Notes: generated by a model from the sequence alone, not told the origin. A stretch of 64,000 nt of DNA from Bisporella sp. PMI_857 (GCA_021307315.1 JAJSPD010000002.1:1054001-1118000); one strand, 5' to 3'; shown: positions 1 through 12,500, counted from the first letter of the stretch. A program made the numbers and translations.

Positions 1-17
1 ATGCGCCTCTGACAAGT

Positions 18-2301
18 ATGGCACTCATTCTGATCGCGATCTTGAGCGTATTGCTTGTCTGCACTCAGATAGTCGTTCGCAATCTATGGAAGAATATTGC
101 CGCGGCCAAGGGAACTGGTCTCAGATATGTCGTCGTCCGTAAGTAAAATTACCTTATTCCTCTTTTCCATATCATAAAATACTTCACACACAATGCATCG
201 TAATTGTGGCGCAAACTGCTTGCATTGCACAGGCCACGGAGCTTCAACAACGACTGACTGCCAACAGCATTCCCAGCCACAGGCGCATTCACGTTTATAT
301 TCAATATACTCGCAAGTATAATCTCACGCAAGTTCTCCATCAAACTCTGGGATACCTTCAAGTAAGCAGAACCTTAACATATGTGGCTCTACTAACATTC
401 ATCGACAGAGTTATCACTCTCAATGATGCCTACCATAATCCACGTGCTCTTCATGATAAATACGGTGATACTTTTATCATCGTCAGCCCTTTCGAGCTCT
501 TGTTTAAGACATGCAATGCTGAACTCATATCACAAATCATCCCACGCCGCCAAGACTTTATAAAGCCCGTTCAAGGCTATGCAATCGTCGCAATTTTTGG
601 CTCAAGTCTACTTACGACTGAAGGCGAAGACTTCCGAAGACACAAGAAGGTAGTTGCACCCAGCTTCTCAGAGAGCACTAACCGGCTGGTTTTTGAAGAG
701 AGCCTTAGACAGGCACATGGAATAATGGACTTCTGGGCTAGGGCAGAAGGCAATAATTCAAATGATATCAAAGTTGAAGACACATCGGCCGATGCTGCAG
801 TCTTAAGCTTCCATGTCATATGTGCTGCTGGGTTTCAGTTACTCCAATTTTGGCCAGGCGAGGATCGACAGGAGTCCAAATTTCGGCGTCGATCCAGCCT
901 CACTCGACTAGATAAGTCCGGCTCGTATACATTAACTTTTAAGGAGAGCATGGATGCTGTAGTAAGCGGCCTCGCATGGCTTCGGCTTTTCAGTATTACC
1001 TCGCTCAGTAAGTTCATTTAACGAACGAAGATTGGTAAGCAAGTACTGATATGTTCAACGTAGAACGTTCTCCATTTACATTGCACAAGAACTTGTATAC
1101 CGCATACAATGACTGCAGCAAATACTACCGCGACATTTTCGATCTCAAAAAGAAGGAGATGCAATCTGGTAGAAATGACGAAAACAGAATGTGTAAGTGC
1201 TATCCGATGAAGTTTTGAAATATACTGACGTTAGTTTAGTGGACATGATGGGTAAAATACTCTCCTAGGACTGGGCTAGAAGTATATGTTAGACTAATGC
1301 GATATATAGAAGCAATGGTTCGAGCATCCGTAGATGCGCCTATGGACGGAGAGAGGAAGCCGAGGGGAGTCTACGATCCGCTCCTTAGCAAAACAGAAAT
1401 CATCGGCAATACCTTTGTCTTCTTCCTCGCTGGCCATGAGACCACTGGTAACTCGATCCACTTCTGCATTGTTCTCCTTGCCACCCATCTCGAGGTACAG
1501 CGGAAGATGCAGGCAGATATCGATCATCTTCTCGGAAAGGATAAGCCTCTTTCGGAACTTTCATATCAGCAGGACATGCCGCTTCTTTTCAACTCCATGA
1601 TTGGTGCAATAATCAAGGAACAGCTTCGAATTGTGCCCGCAATACTTAACATTCCCAAGCAAGCTACCAATGATCATACCGTAACTTTAGATGGAAAGCC
1701 GTTGGTTATACCAAATAGGGCAGTCGTTCATTTGACATCCGTTGGTACGCATCGGAATCCTAAATATTGGCCAAGCTGCGAGTCGAAGGTTACGCCAGGC
1801 ACCAATGATCTCAACGATTTCGTTCCTGATCGATGGCTTCTAAATAGTATCTACCACCGAAACTATTACAATTCCAATCCAAATCTAAATGAGAACGAGT
1901 TTGGTGATGAGAAGCCAGCCATAAAGCCTGTCCAGGATAAAACCCTCTTTGATACAGACACAGGCATGTTCTTCACACCACCGAAAGGCGCTTATATTCC
2001 CTTCAGCGAGGGCATGCGTTCCTGTCCTGGCAAACGCTTTGCGCAAGTTGAGATCACAGCTGTGTTGACAGGCATCTTTCAGAGATACACGGTAGAACTC
2101 GACGTTAGTGAGTGGGCGACAGATGAGCAGGTTCAGGAGATGAGTGTCGAGGAGAAGAAAGCGGTTTATGGTAAGGCGATTGAGCGAGCCAGAAAGGTAT
2201 TGAATAGGTGCGAACAAGTGCTCACCCTGCGAATGCGAAGAGGTGACTTTGTGCCCGTGCGGTTTGTGGCAAGAGGGCAGGAGCGTTTCGGCGATTTGTG
2301 A
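18..2301 (+). CDS. cytochrome P450 monooxygenase, six exons
   Basis: Membrane-bound haem monooxygenase; substrate unknown. Proposed exons 18-138, 268-361, 409-1007, 1064-1192, 1240-1251 and 1310-2301 join in phase to 648 aa, a little longer than the usual 500-550 of the superfamily. Residues 1-20 form a hydrophobic ER anchor (MALILIAILSVLLVC). The I-helix reads AGHETT, the K-helix ExxR is EQLR, and the haem loop is FSEGMRSCPG with the thiolate Cys near residue 557. The 12-nt fifth exon is required: joining exon 4 directly to exon 6 makes TAA. The start at 18 is chosen because it opens the anchor and an in-frame stop lies just upstream in the other reading of the window edge. Family-level assignment is secure; CYP family and exact exon 1-2 borders are inferred from splice signals. 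Confidence 0.85.
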
Positions 2302-3296
2302 TTAGCGGAAGGTACGGCTATCATGACTTTGTTGTAAATATGTAGTATCCAGAGCTTGTACACGTGCATGGAAACCTGGCTTTTGTATATATCATACTAT
2401 TACCACACTTTATCAATCTTCTCCTCAAGTACTAGAAATCGAATACATCATAACGGTTTCTGCGAAATATATCATGCTACTCGAGATCCTTGAGAGACGT
2501 TATAGTAATCTGTTACTTAGACTGCACTCACAGCCGCTTGCTTGACTGTCCTAAACAACTCTCCAGATGCTCACAAGTATATCAACGATACCATGGGGTG
2601 TTCCTCGGCTTTAATGCATGTTGTTGCTACAGCTTACGAAATTGTTAGCTATAGTTGCATCTAATAGAGTGACTAAAATGAGTTGGAGAGTATGAGAACG
2701 GTATAATAAATGTCATATCCATCTATGTGAAGCAAGAATAGAGTTGGAAATAACATCGAAAGACTTGAAACAGTAGCCAGACATTGGATGATGCCTCTCT
2801 TATGGAATGAAGTAAGCTTCGGCTTGAATCGTGCTTGAATCGTGCTTGAATGATTTGGCACGTAGAGAGGGAAATCGGTTGAAGTTAAACGGAGGATGAA
2901 GGAGAAGGAGAAGGATCAACGGCGGTGCTTTAGACGCGTAAATGGAGAAAAGAGGCATGCAAAGCTCCAAAGCGGGTATTTCATTCATATTTCCCATTAC
3001 CTCAGGTGCAAACAAGTAATCCAAAGATAATTCCTATCAGCTGGGGCTGTGATAATACAAAGCCCTCAGTACTCTGATATCTTCATATGGCTGCACCTCC
3101 AATGCATGGGTCCAGTCTCACCACGAGTCTCAACCCAAATTATCCGGGTTCTGTGGTTTCTATGGAGGCCGAGCTCCGCGGCCATCACAGCTAAAGCCGT
3201 CTAGGCGAGTAGCAGAAGCCTAGTTGCGACAGGCTAGTTTGTGCATTATGGTATACTTCCTGATAATCTTTCGTTGTTCATATTCCGTCCTGCGAC
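2302..3296. other. intergenic, between convergent P450 and dcp1
   Basis: Convergent 3' ends. It holds only a short tandem repeat near 2816-2852 in which an 11-mer of the type gcttgaatcgt is repeated two to three times, and no credible gene. Short open frames on both strands here have no recognisable content. Confidence 0.5.
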
Positions 3297-3926
3297 TCAT
3301 CGCCCAAAAAGTTGATTGACACTTATAGTCTTTCCGACATGTTGAGCTTCCGAGTCTTCGAAGACATCAGCTCCATATTGACTGCCTTCTTTTGTGTTTT
3401 CTTGCTCATGAACACTTTCCCAGCATTCCTTAATCAACCTGCAATTTTCCTCTCGCGTCTGTTCCTTATCTGCATGTATATATATGCCCAAGATCCTCTC
3501 GCCAACCACCTGAGCCAACCGCACTATCAAAAGCTCTGGTGTGATCTCAACATCTGTCACTTCGCTCATATCCACCATCAGGTTCTCAAATGACTTCTTG
3601 TTTAGCACTACAATGCCATATCGCTCTATCCTGGAATTACCAACGGGTTGGAGTTTGCAGACGAATAAGGTACCCTCAATATCGGCTTTCTCCCATGTCT
3701 GTTCCGTGAGGGAGAAGTTGTAGATGACAGCCGAAGCGGCGATTGACATAACGGTTGATATGCTGGGTTCGTAGCGGCGAAGGACAGAGAGATTCATCTC
3801 GGTATTGGTTCGTGTGGGAGGTGCTGCGTACGGCGCTTCTGATTCGTAGTCTGAAGGCTGTATTTGGACAGGTAGATTAGACTGAGATTTATTTTTGGCA
3901 TGACGCCGACCTCTAGCTGGGGTCAT
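3297..3926 (-). CDS. dcp1: mRNA-decapping enzyme subunit 1 (Dcp1)
   Basis: Activator subunit of the Dcp1-Dcp2 complex that removes the 5' cap from mRNA in cytoplasmic P-bodies. The 209-aa, single-exon product begins with a short basic tail and then shows the Dcp1 EVH1-like fold: NLSVLRRYEP, IAASAVIYNF, a TWEKADIEGTLFV strand with the conserved Trp, and RYGIVVLNKKSFENL with the conserved Asn region. It ends TISVNQLFGR, a tail I associate with fungal Dcp1. It is divergent from the 5-phosphatase gene, with about 540 nt between the two starts. Length is normal for a fungal Dcp1 lacking the metazoan C-terminal trimerisation region. No intron is needed. Confidence 0.92.
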   Translation of the reverse strand: MTPARGRRHAKNKSQSNLPVQIQPSDYESEAPYAAPPTRTNTEMNLSVLRRYEPSISTVMSIAASAVIYNFSLTEQTWEKADIEGTLFVCKLQPVGNSRIERYGIVVLNKKSFENLMVDMSEVTDVEITPELLIVRLAQVVGERILGIYIHADKEQTREENCRLIKECWESVHEQENTKEGSQYGADVFEDSEAQHVGKTISVNQLFGR

Positions 3927-4467
3927 GTTGACTCGAAGGTATGGAATCGATTCCTCAAGGAGATGCGTAGACTTGGGGTTTGTGTTTGCGACCAGTAATC
4001 GTTCAAGGCAGGGGCTTAATTTCTGTCAGTGAATGCATAGCCTGGCACAGCTGGCTACTGCTGCAATGCAAGATTGGGGGTACTAGAGTGCGGGAGTTGT
4101 GTCTATCAAGGAGAGAAGTTGGCGAGCGGTAGATGAGATGCTGATGCGGTTGTTCAAATATCGAGGACCCTCCGCTTTAGTGGATCAGCAGGGATCCTCA
4201 TTAATTTAGTCACTAAAGCTTGGTTCCGTCATCTGCTCCTTCGTTGAACTGATACAACTCCTGGCTCGAAATACGAGTTTTGCTATTACAACACACTGTT
4301 ATGATGATTGCTTGACAGTTATCTGTCGAGCAGTACGCGCTCAGTATTCGTTACTCTGCAAGCTCTGTCTCGGTATCGCGTCCATCGCACTGCTACGTCA
4401 TCAGTCAACACCGCCACTAGTGGGAGCACTATGGATTGAGAATTGGGGTGTGTGGAAGATCTAGGGA
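3927..4467. promoter_or_regulatory. divergent intergenic region dcp1 / 5-phosphatase
   Basis: 541 nt separate the start codons of two divergently transcribed genes, so it probably contains both promoters. I see no clear TATA box or strong palindrome. This is inference from gene orientation only. Confidence 0.4.
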
Positions 4468-7400
4468 ATGGATGCTCTTTCGACGTTTGCGACGAACGCG
4501 CCCATCATGTCGTCCGCCGCGCGGAAATCCAACGAGAATGACCATCCAAAGAGCGACCATCCCCCTCCAACAATGACCCCGCACTCCCTCTCCAAAGCCG
4601 TGATAGCTCGACGATCAGATTACATTCGCCCGCAGACTATCAAGATTAAGATTGGCAGTTGGAATGTTGCTGCTTGTCCTGGGACAGAGAAAGACCTTGG
4701 AGGATGGTTTGTTGAAGGAAAAGGCATGGATAAGCGGTTGGCGGGACTTCGCATATCTGAAGGGATCGATGGCGATCATAGTCAGGACAATATCGAAAGT
4801 GTCGACGCCCAGGAAGCTCGGCAGACGAAGAAGGAGCCCATTATTACTAGGAGTGATGAAGGTATTATCGTTGGTGGGGAGGATATCGGGCTCTATGTTC
4901 TAGGATTGCAAGAAGTAGTGGATCTTGCATCTACCAGGGAATATATTAGTAAAGTGTATACCGATCCAGGGCCGGCCAACAAGTGGCGAAACGCTTTAGT
5001 TGAAGCTCTACCAAAGGGTTACCAACTTGTTGTGGAACATCAGCTTTCCGGTTTACTTCTATTTATATTCGCTTCTCCAACTGTGTTCCCAACAATCACA
5101 TCGGTCAGTACAGTAAGTGTTGGGACAGGCATTATGGGATATTTGGGAAACAAAGGCGCAGTCATAACACGCCTGTTAATAGGGGAGACTACTCGATTGG
5201 TTTTTGTAAATTCACACTTGGCTTCTGGAAATGATGCAGCGCATCTAGAGCGACGATGCTGGGACGTGACACAAATCCTGCAGCGGACACGTTTTGATCC
5301 TATAGACTGGGGCGGAGTTCTTGATGATCATCATGAAGGTATTGGGGACGAGGACTTTACATTCTGGTTCGGTGATTTAAATTTTAGATTGGATGGGCTT
5401 CCCGGTGATGATATACGACGACTTCTCATGTTGCATACGCAAGGAGAGTATGATATTGTGCAAAACTCAAGAAATAGGATCGAAGTAGAATTGGGAGAGG
5501 TTGATAGTCCTATCATTATTCACCATGTTGACAGTGACGAGGAGGACTTGGATGAAAATTCATTTCCGACCACAGGTCGATCATTCAATAGTAGTCAAGA
5601 CTACTCCAGTGATCTACCTGATCCAGATGAATTTGTACAAGATCCTAGTCAAGATCCAACCTCATTACAAGCCACACTCGACTCTTTGTTACCGCATGAT
5701 CAATTGAGGCAAGTTCAGAGGAAAAATAAGGCATTCCATGATGGGTGGAGGGAAGGACTCATTACTTTTCTTCCAACTTATAAGTATGACGTTGGTAGTA
5801 TAGGGGTGTTTGACTCTAGCGACAAGAAACGCGCCCCTAGTTGGTGTGACCGGATTCTATTCAGGACACGGAAAGACAAGACAGAGTATGAAGACAAGCA
5901 TCATGAAGAAGAACTTGCGAAAAAGAAGGACGAGGAGTTGAAAGCGAGAGGTATTGATAAAGCTAGCGACGACGAAGATGTTTTATTTGACTACAATCCC
6001 GAAGATGATGGCGAAGATCAGCCGCCAGCGAAACCTGCTGAAGAAGACTTCACTACCGGAAAAGATTTTTATGATGACTATGACGAAGGGGAAGATTATG
6101 GAGAAGAACTAACAACGAAGGGAGGATTCGTGGACACGCTGCGACTGGATGTGTATACTTCACATCAACGAGTTCTCTCTTCGGATCACAAACCACTTGA
6201 TGCCGTTTTCACTCTCGACTACGATGCGGTAGATGTAGAACTCAAGAAGAAGATACAGCAGGAGGTAGCTCGTGAGCTTGACAAAGTGGAGAATGAAGGC
6301 CGGCCCGGAATCACCATCGTTGTTGATCGCTCTCATGAACTTGACGACGCTAAACAAGATAAAAAATCATCAGGAACCACTTTAGGTTCAGTGGAAGGTG
6401 TCAATTTCGGTCCTGTTTCGTTCCAACGACGAGTATATCGTAGCCTAACGATTGCAAATACAAGCCAAACCTCGTCTAGCTTTGCATTTGTAGAACGACC
6501 AGGTGAAGCTGGTGAAGATGATCGTATCGCGCCTCCGTGGCTCAGTGTCACCTTTTCTGGCCCTGATATTGACGAAGATAAGCCTCATTTACAAGACATC
6601 AATAGGGAGGTGACTCTAGAGCCAGGGGACGCGATAAATTGTACCCTGGAGATATACATTGATGATATTGGACTTGTTCGCTCCCTTAATCAGGGAACGG
6701 CTTCGCTTGACGATGTTCTTGTGCTTAGGGTAACGAACGGGCGGGACCATTTTCTTCCAGTTCGAGGGTCATGGCTTCAGTCATGTTTCGGTCGCTCTAT
6801 TGACGAGCTAATTCGCGTCCCTGAGGGTGGTGTGCGGGCTTTGCTTCCTCGACCGAACGGTGAGCCAGGTGGTCCTATAAACCGAGGCGAAGAGGTTCGG
6901 TGGTCGGCGCCTAGAGAACTCTTCAAGATTACAGAAACTGCCCAGGCGTTTACCGAACGTGTTCTCGCAGACGCAATTATGCTCGACAGTTCTCAAATCC
7001 CCAAAGAGCCAGCAGGGTGGCCTTTTAATTCGAGCGCTTGGCTTCAAAAAGATCCCAAAATCCGGCAAATCCGGCGAGCTGATGCTCTAGATGCTATGGA
7101 CTCGGACAGGAACCTCAATGAAGCCTTCCCACCAGAAGTTCCGGCAATTGAAAAGCTTGAGATAGTGGCCGAGGTGCTCGTATTATGGCTCAGTAGTATC
7201 ACCGATGGCGTCATCACTGAGGCATTATGGGCAAAGATTGACGCAGATATAACAGCCAGAGGCTCAAACCAATTAACCGATGTGGAAGAGACTAAAGCTT
7301 GGGTTCTAGATGTCCTTTCAGCCTCTCCAAATCACAACATTTCATTTGTTTTTCTAACCTCCATGTTAGCTCGCATGGCTAACGAGCTGGCTCCGCTTCC

Positions 7401-7665
7401 GAAGACCGGGTGGAGAGAAACATATCGCGCTATGGGATCTATAAGACGAAGCTTGAGTCTGAGCTGGAAGAACAAGCCTCCACCAGCAGAAGAAGAAGCC
7501 AAGGTGGCTCATAGGCAAGCTGTGGAAAAAGGATATGCGGATATTTTTGCTGGCGTGGTTTTCAGAACTCCTGTTCCCGCCACACCAAAGGAAAAAAAGA
7601 TTTTGGAGGAGAGAAAACGATACGTGCTTGAGTCCTTCTTACACGGCGGAACTGTGGGCCGATAA
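4468..7665 (+). CDS. inositol polyphosphate 5-phosphatase, OCRL/INPP5B type
   Basis: Removes the 5-phosphate from PI(4,5)P2 and related inositides on endosome/Golgi membranes. The 1,065-aa single-exon protein has an IPPc catalytic domain from about residue 60 to 600: SWNVAAC, LQEVVDLA, GYLGNKGAV, VNSHLASG, FWFGDLNFRL, PAPSWCDRILFRTR near 457-465 and SSDHKPLDAVF near 571. The last two are the diagnostic catalytic motifs. An acidic, charged insert lies between the CDRI and SDHKPL motifs. About residues 640-780 read as an ASH domain (GVNFGPVSFQRRVYRSLTI), and the remaining third resembles the catalytically dead RhoGAP-like domain of OCRL. This OCRL layout differs from the yeast synaptojanins Inp51-53, which carry an N-terminal Sac domain that is absent here. 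A second Met at residue 14 is an alternative start. Confidence 0.92.
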   Translation: MDALSTFATNAPIMSSAARKSNENDHPKSDHPPPTMTPHSLSKAVIARRSDYIRPQTIKIKIGSWNVAACPGTEKDLGGWFVEGKGMDKRLAGLRISEGIDGDHSQDNIESVDAQEARQTKKEPIITRSDEGIIVGGEDIGLYVLGLQEVVDLASTREYISKVYTDPGPANKWRNALVEALPKGYQLVVEHQLSGLLLFIFASPTVFPTITSVSTVSVGTGIMGYLGNKGAVITRLLIGETTRLVFVNSHLASGNDAAHLERRCWDVTQILQRTRFDPIDWGGVLDDHHEGIGDEDFTFWFGDLNFRLDGLPGDDIRRLLMLHTQGEYDIVQNSRNRIEVELGEVDSPIIIHHVDSDEEDLDENSFPTTGRSFNSSQDYSSDLPDPDEFVQDPSQDPTSLQATLDSLLPHDQLRQVQRKNKAFHDGWREGLITFLPTYKYDVGSIGVFDSSDKKRAPSWCDRILFRTRKDKTEYEDKHHEEELAKKKDEELKARGIDKASDDEDVLFDYNPEDDGEDQPPAKPAEEDFTTGKDFYDDYDEGEDYGEELTTKGGFVDTLRLDVYTSHQRVLSSDHKPLDAVFTLDYDAVDVELKKKIQQEVARELDKVENEGRPGITIVVDRSHELDDAKQDKKSSGTTLGSVEGVNFGPVSFQRRVYRSLTIANTSQTSSSFAFVERPGEAGEDDRIAPPWLSVTFSGPDIDEDKPHLQDINREVTLEPGDAINCTLEIYIDDIGLVRSLNQGTASLDDVLVLRVTNGRDHFLPVRGSWLQSCFGRSIDELIRVPEGGVRALLPRPNGEPGGPINRGEEVRWSAPRELFKITETAQAFTERVLADAIMLDSSQIPKEPAGWPFNSSAWLQKDPKIRQIRRADALDAMDSDRNLNEAFPPEVPAIEKLEIVAEVLVLWLSSITDGVITEALWAKIDADITARGSNQLTDVEETKAWVLDVLSASPNHNISFVFLTSMLARMANELAPLPKTGWRETYRAMGSIRRSLSLSWKNKPPPAEEEAKVAHRQAVEKGYADIFAGVVFRTPVPATPKEKKILEERKRYVLESFLHGGTVGR

Positions 7666-8441
7666 TAGAGAGGAATGAATATATATTTCCGATTTATGAT
7701 GTAGATAATGTGTATTTGACATGACCACATAATATATACATACCTAATCTTATGTAGATAATAAATTCAAATCATATTTAGCCAGCAAGTGTGGGGTACT
7801 GGTATTTCGATTGTGCAGGTGAGTTTGTGAGGCACAACTTGGAAATGCCATAAGGTATGGGAAGTTGAGGATATGTTTCGCTAATTTTCAACAACTTCTC
7901 TTTTATGAAGCTCTCTTATTAACACAATACAGTGGCTGAGCGCTCCAAACCTCGAAGCCTACTTTTTACCATTTTAATGCCGATTTAATGCTAATTAGAT
8001 TATGATGATCAGACAGGATACTTTATTTCCTTTAGCATCCAAGACATACACTTCATCGTAGCATTATATGACACAGATATCTGCTTCTCGAAATTATTGC
8101 ACACTGTTGTCATATTTAGGTATGGAGATGAGTGGGAAGTAGTATAAAGCCTCCTTCTTTCCCGAGGTCATATTGACCAACTCTGGATTATCGATGCTTC
8201 CTGGATCATAGACCGCTGAGCCAAGTGCCGAAGGGAAGCTACGAATGAATGACTCAACAGATTGTGCTTACCACTGGTACCAAAAATGGCATGTCCACAC
8301 CTCCTTGGGGTGTGACTAAGCTATGTGGAGATAATTTCGCCAATCCGTTGTCTTACAAGCCCATCACCTTTCACATCTCGACAACAATAATATCAAAATA
8401 ACATAGCAAACATTGCTATATCAGACTCCCCGGCGTGTATC
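7666..8441. other. intergenic, AT-rich
   Basis: Contains the 3' end of the 5-phosphatase transcript and AT-rich sequence. No gene, RNA or repeat recognised. Confidence 0.4.
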
Positions 8442-9565
8442 ATGGCTAAACGACGAAGGCGGGCTATAAGTCCCACGAATCGTCCCTATGCTAGCAGTAA
8501 GCAAAGGGCTAGGAAGAGGAGAGAGCCTAAAATATTTGGGCCGTTTCATGTATTTCTCCTCTCTCCGCATCACATGCGATGTAAGCCGATGGTGAATAGC
8601 AATTGGCCTACCGGAACGTAAAACTTTGGGAGGGAGTATCTCCTATAAGTGGAATCCACGTAAGCGTTTTGTCCGTTCGGATGTATCTTCAGTCTCTGAA
8701 GCTAGTATAGTCAAAAGAATGGGCAGATGCCATAGCTCCCCAACCAGATAGTCTCCTCTTGTGTTGCAATTGGGACGTTTTCGAGCTGATCATCAGGAAC
8801 CTTTTTTGGGACGACGTCTTTCCTTTCTGGGACCCAGCTGTTGGAAAGTTCCGTCTCAGGCAAATGGATGTTGACGAAGAAGAAAAGAGCCCGAGAACCG
8901 AATACTGCGCATTATCGCTGACTTGTAGACAACTATATGTTGAGGTCGTCCGTGGGGGCCTCTTCCATAAAAATGTCAGGTTTGCCTTCCGACATCCACG
9001 GCTAGCGCTCCAGTATTTAGAATCAATCAATCCTATATTGAGAGAAAAGATACGCTCAATCCGTGTACGCTTTATGATTGTCCAACCTAGAATCCTCAAT
9101 ACTCGCTCTCCAGCAAACATGTGGCAGACGTACCACTACGAGGGCGGCTATCGTTCTAGGGTTCTCAAAGTCGCTACAATCTGTAGCTCCTTGCAGGAAT
9201 TAGTTTTGGAAACCTTTTACGAGTTTTCGCCATTTCCGAATTTCCTGGACGAGCTCATCCATCGTTTCATACCGCAACTCATCAAGTTTCGCCGGTCCGC
9301 ACCGCCCCTACCTATTGACCGCGTGTGCAAACTGAAAATCTGCCTGTATATGCAAAGATACATCAGAGGCTCTAACAATAATAGATGGGTTCCAATTCAT
9401 CATGCACCGTTTCCACTAACCAGTATTCTTCAATATCGCGGAGCCATGCATGTTGTATATCATGATCAGGTAGTGTGCCTCCAAAAACAGATTGGTAACA
9501 AGGACGCAGCAATATATTGGAATGGGATGCAAGTTGCTGGACCCGAGATTGGGAAGTGTCTCTAG
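8442..9565 (+). CDS. hypothetical protein, two exons proposed
   Basis: Not recognised by family. The long frame runs to the stop at 9565 and reads back past 8759 to a stop that ends at 8710, exactly where ..gtatag gives an acceptor. No ATG precedes the conserved-looking part in that exon, so an upstream exon is required. The best candidate is 8442-8549, a basic Arg/Lys-rich N-terminus starting MAKRRRRAISP, joined in phase 0 to 8711-9565 for about 320 aa. The donor (gtattt at 8550) is weak, so the first exon is uncertain. The body (CNWDVFELIIRNLFWDD... ALSLTCRQLYVEV) has the look of fungal F-box/2EXR-like proteins: a leading degenerate helix pair, then CRQ. That similarity is impressionistic. 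Confidence 0.45.
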
Positions 9566-12500
9566 ATTTGACGTGCCCGTAAATAGAAGCGGTTCCTTTT
9601 ATAGCTTTGGTACTGATGCTCGGTACACGTTTTTTAATTGATCATCGTTTTCAGGATTCTGCTAGTATTGTTTATTTGCATCCGCCGAGACTCCCGGATA
9701 TAGCGATCTCAGATTCTCATCTCCCATCTCTATTTTCTAGGCTTGGCACAATACTATAAAGCTTGAATAGAGGTTTTATTTAGTTTGCCGAAGGTAAGGA
9801 CAGCGGCCTTTCTATTGTAGTGTTTTGAAAGCTCTGTAACGCAGTATGTATGTGAGTATTTGCGAATATCGTGAGGTTCGTTATAGTCACATGGAATGGT
9901 AAAGTTCAAAGCTTTGCTCGATACATCTTGAGGAAACTCAGAGTTTGAATGCTGCCAAAAACTCAAGGTACAGTATATATATTGAGTTTGGCAGAAATGC
10001 CAAAGCGGACAAGTTTAAATGCTGGTTGTGCGAGGAAGGTAACATATATCCTATACATTCCTTAATTAACATGTAGCCAGCTTCTTCTGACAGAGAGAGA
10101 AGAGAGAGAGAAAGTTCAGATTCAAATCTAGATAGGCTGCTGGGAAAGGAACGAGATTTGGAAGGCAAAGTCCTGTGTTCCGAGATAGATGATCCGCCTA
10201 CTTCGGTGTTTTCCGGCCGGAAACTCTGGAAGAAATTGAACTGCCTCTATTCCAAACCATAACGTGCCGTCTGTCCTGCTGAGAGACTTGGAAAGTTCTT
10301 AGGTGGCTCAGAAATGTTAAAACCCGAATTCGAGAGAGGGAATCCGCCTTGCCAAGCATTGCAGGTGAGCATGAAACTTTCCATACGGTTATACTTTTGC
10401 GAATGCGAGGCGTTGGTTAGATTAAAAGGCAGGAAAACCCTATGTCTTAATATATTCTGCTAGTGGGAACGCTTGTTGGCTTTTTCACTGCCTATTATTG
10501 CTGGGCATTTCCTTGGCAATTGCGGTGTTCCGCCAAGGATGTAGGCTTAGTACGCAATGTCTTGATAACATAACGAAATGACAAATGGTAAAAGCATTTC
10601 CTATCTATTTCAACGACTAATTTATTCCTCAAATTTTCATGGAGCGGTGATCCTGCGGAATTACCTGATGCAAAATTGCGTTTTGGAGAGGGACGTTACC
10701 CCATCTTTATATCCATGTTGATAGCATCCTTGGGCTAGGGCTAAGGCTACTGACTCGAGGCTTGGGTTGTATGTCATGTGAACCCCAATTTGTTTTTGCG
10801 TTTGGAAACATAATCGTTCTGGAAAATTGAGCAATCATGTTTATTTTAGAGAGTTCGGAATATGCAGGTCATTTTCGTTGTTATATTCCCTATCGAGAGT
10901 TCTACATACAGAGAGAATGCCGCTTCTAGAAGAGCACGTCTATTCGCAACATGCATTGTTGATACCTTAAAACTACCTACGAACATCACTGGTGAATGTC
11001 CACAAAAGATATCTCCTGTGACAGTTTCGTCTGACATTACTCTGCTGTTGTTCTTTAGAATGCTGTCATTTCTATATTGCGATATAATTGGAATCCATTC
11101 TGTAATTGGGATTTGCAACCAAGGCACCCCACTCAATTTCCCCTCAACCAAGACAGCATGACAAGAAGCAGTTTGAACGGTGCAGATCTAGATCTCCAAT
11201 CAACCTAGATTGGATCCGTACCATAGCCATATGGTAGCTCCTCATGTATGACCTGATTCCCGCAGGAGGGTCCTAACCGAGAAGCTTAATGACGTGTCCG
11301 AGCATGCACAACATGTTTCGATCGATCAAGGGTTGTGATGTGGACCTGTTTCCTACGCCGATTTGCACTTGGGGATCGGAAAGAAGGCGAGAAGTTATAA
11401 ATATACATCCCATCATTATTGAACTGCCTTCTTCAGCAAGAACCATTGCAACTGATGACCTCAAGAACCAGTAATACCACTGTGTGGCAACCACGTAGTG
11501 TGTGTATGCTGATTGATTACAGCCTCATAAGTGAATGGTAAGTAAACCTTAATGAAATGAGTTAAATACCCATGAAGAAGTCAACTTCTAGGGTACGACC
11601 ACCCCGTACTTGTCGCTGCTATCCCTCTGGTTATTATCATTCTTTGTGTCGCCGCGAGTCTTGGAGGTGAAAACGCCTAGAGATTTATATATAGTAATTT
11701 GCCAAGCTCAAAGCTATAGAGATCACTTACTCCTTGGGCCAGCTCACCCAAATCAAGTGGGAGGGAAGCTGACGGGTACTGATATCTTGGTCTCTACCAA
11801 ATGAGGCATTATATACTTACTACAAGAATAGCTAAATGCATATTTATGATTCGAGTAAATTGTGTCCTTCAAATGATAGACTAACACTGGGCTCGAGAAG
11901 TCAAGGGCGTTTTTACCTATCTTTTACTTGTGGAAGATATTTCACCTTTTCTCCTCAGCAACCAGCGTTTTGTATATAGCAATACTGCAATTATGAGCCG
12001 GTTGCTGCTTAGCGTGCCGAGAAGTGTGCGATAGGTGTAAAATCCATATGAACCCACATTCTAACGGCTGGGCAGGCTGTGGGATGTCTTAACGGCTTCC
12101 ACAGACAGAACTCTTTGCGAAGCCACTGGACGCTATGGAATCCCAAGCTGTTGGCAAGAATAATTGCACCGGTAGGAAACGGACCAGCACAAGAAAGTCA
12201 AACGTCACTCGATGGGCAGTGAAAGCCTTGGATCAGCAACCCAAGAGTGAAGAATTAGATTCCCAAAAGTTTAATCAAGGCTTGGGATTAAACACTTTCC
12301 CCGGCAGTTGGGAATATTCTACACGCTAGCAGACCTTGGCTTGCAGAGCGCGCGGCGAATTGTCGCATTAAAATAAGACTTTCTCTGTATGCACCTATGA
12401 ATCTAATGGTGATAGGTGAGGATAGAATCACACCGCAGAACCCTGAAGCGCACCCGGCATCTTCCATCTGCCAATTGCTGAGCAGAGGCGAAGCGCTCGT

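Noticed and set aside
10846..11161. Open frames of about 100 codons on both strands
   Set aside because: They overlap almost completely, show no family features or splice context, and lie in AT-rich sequence.
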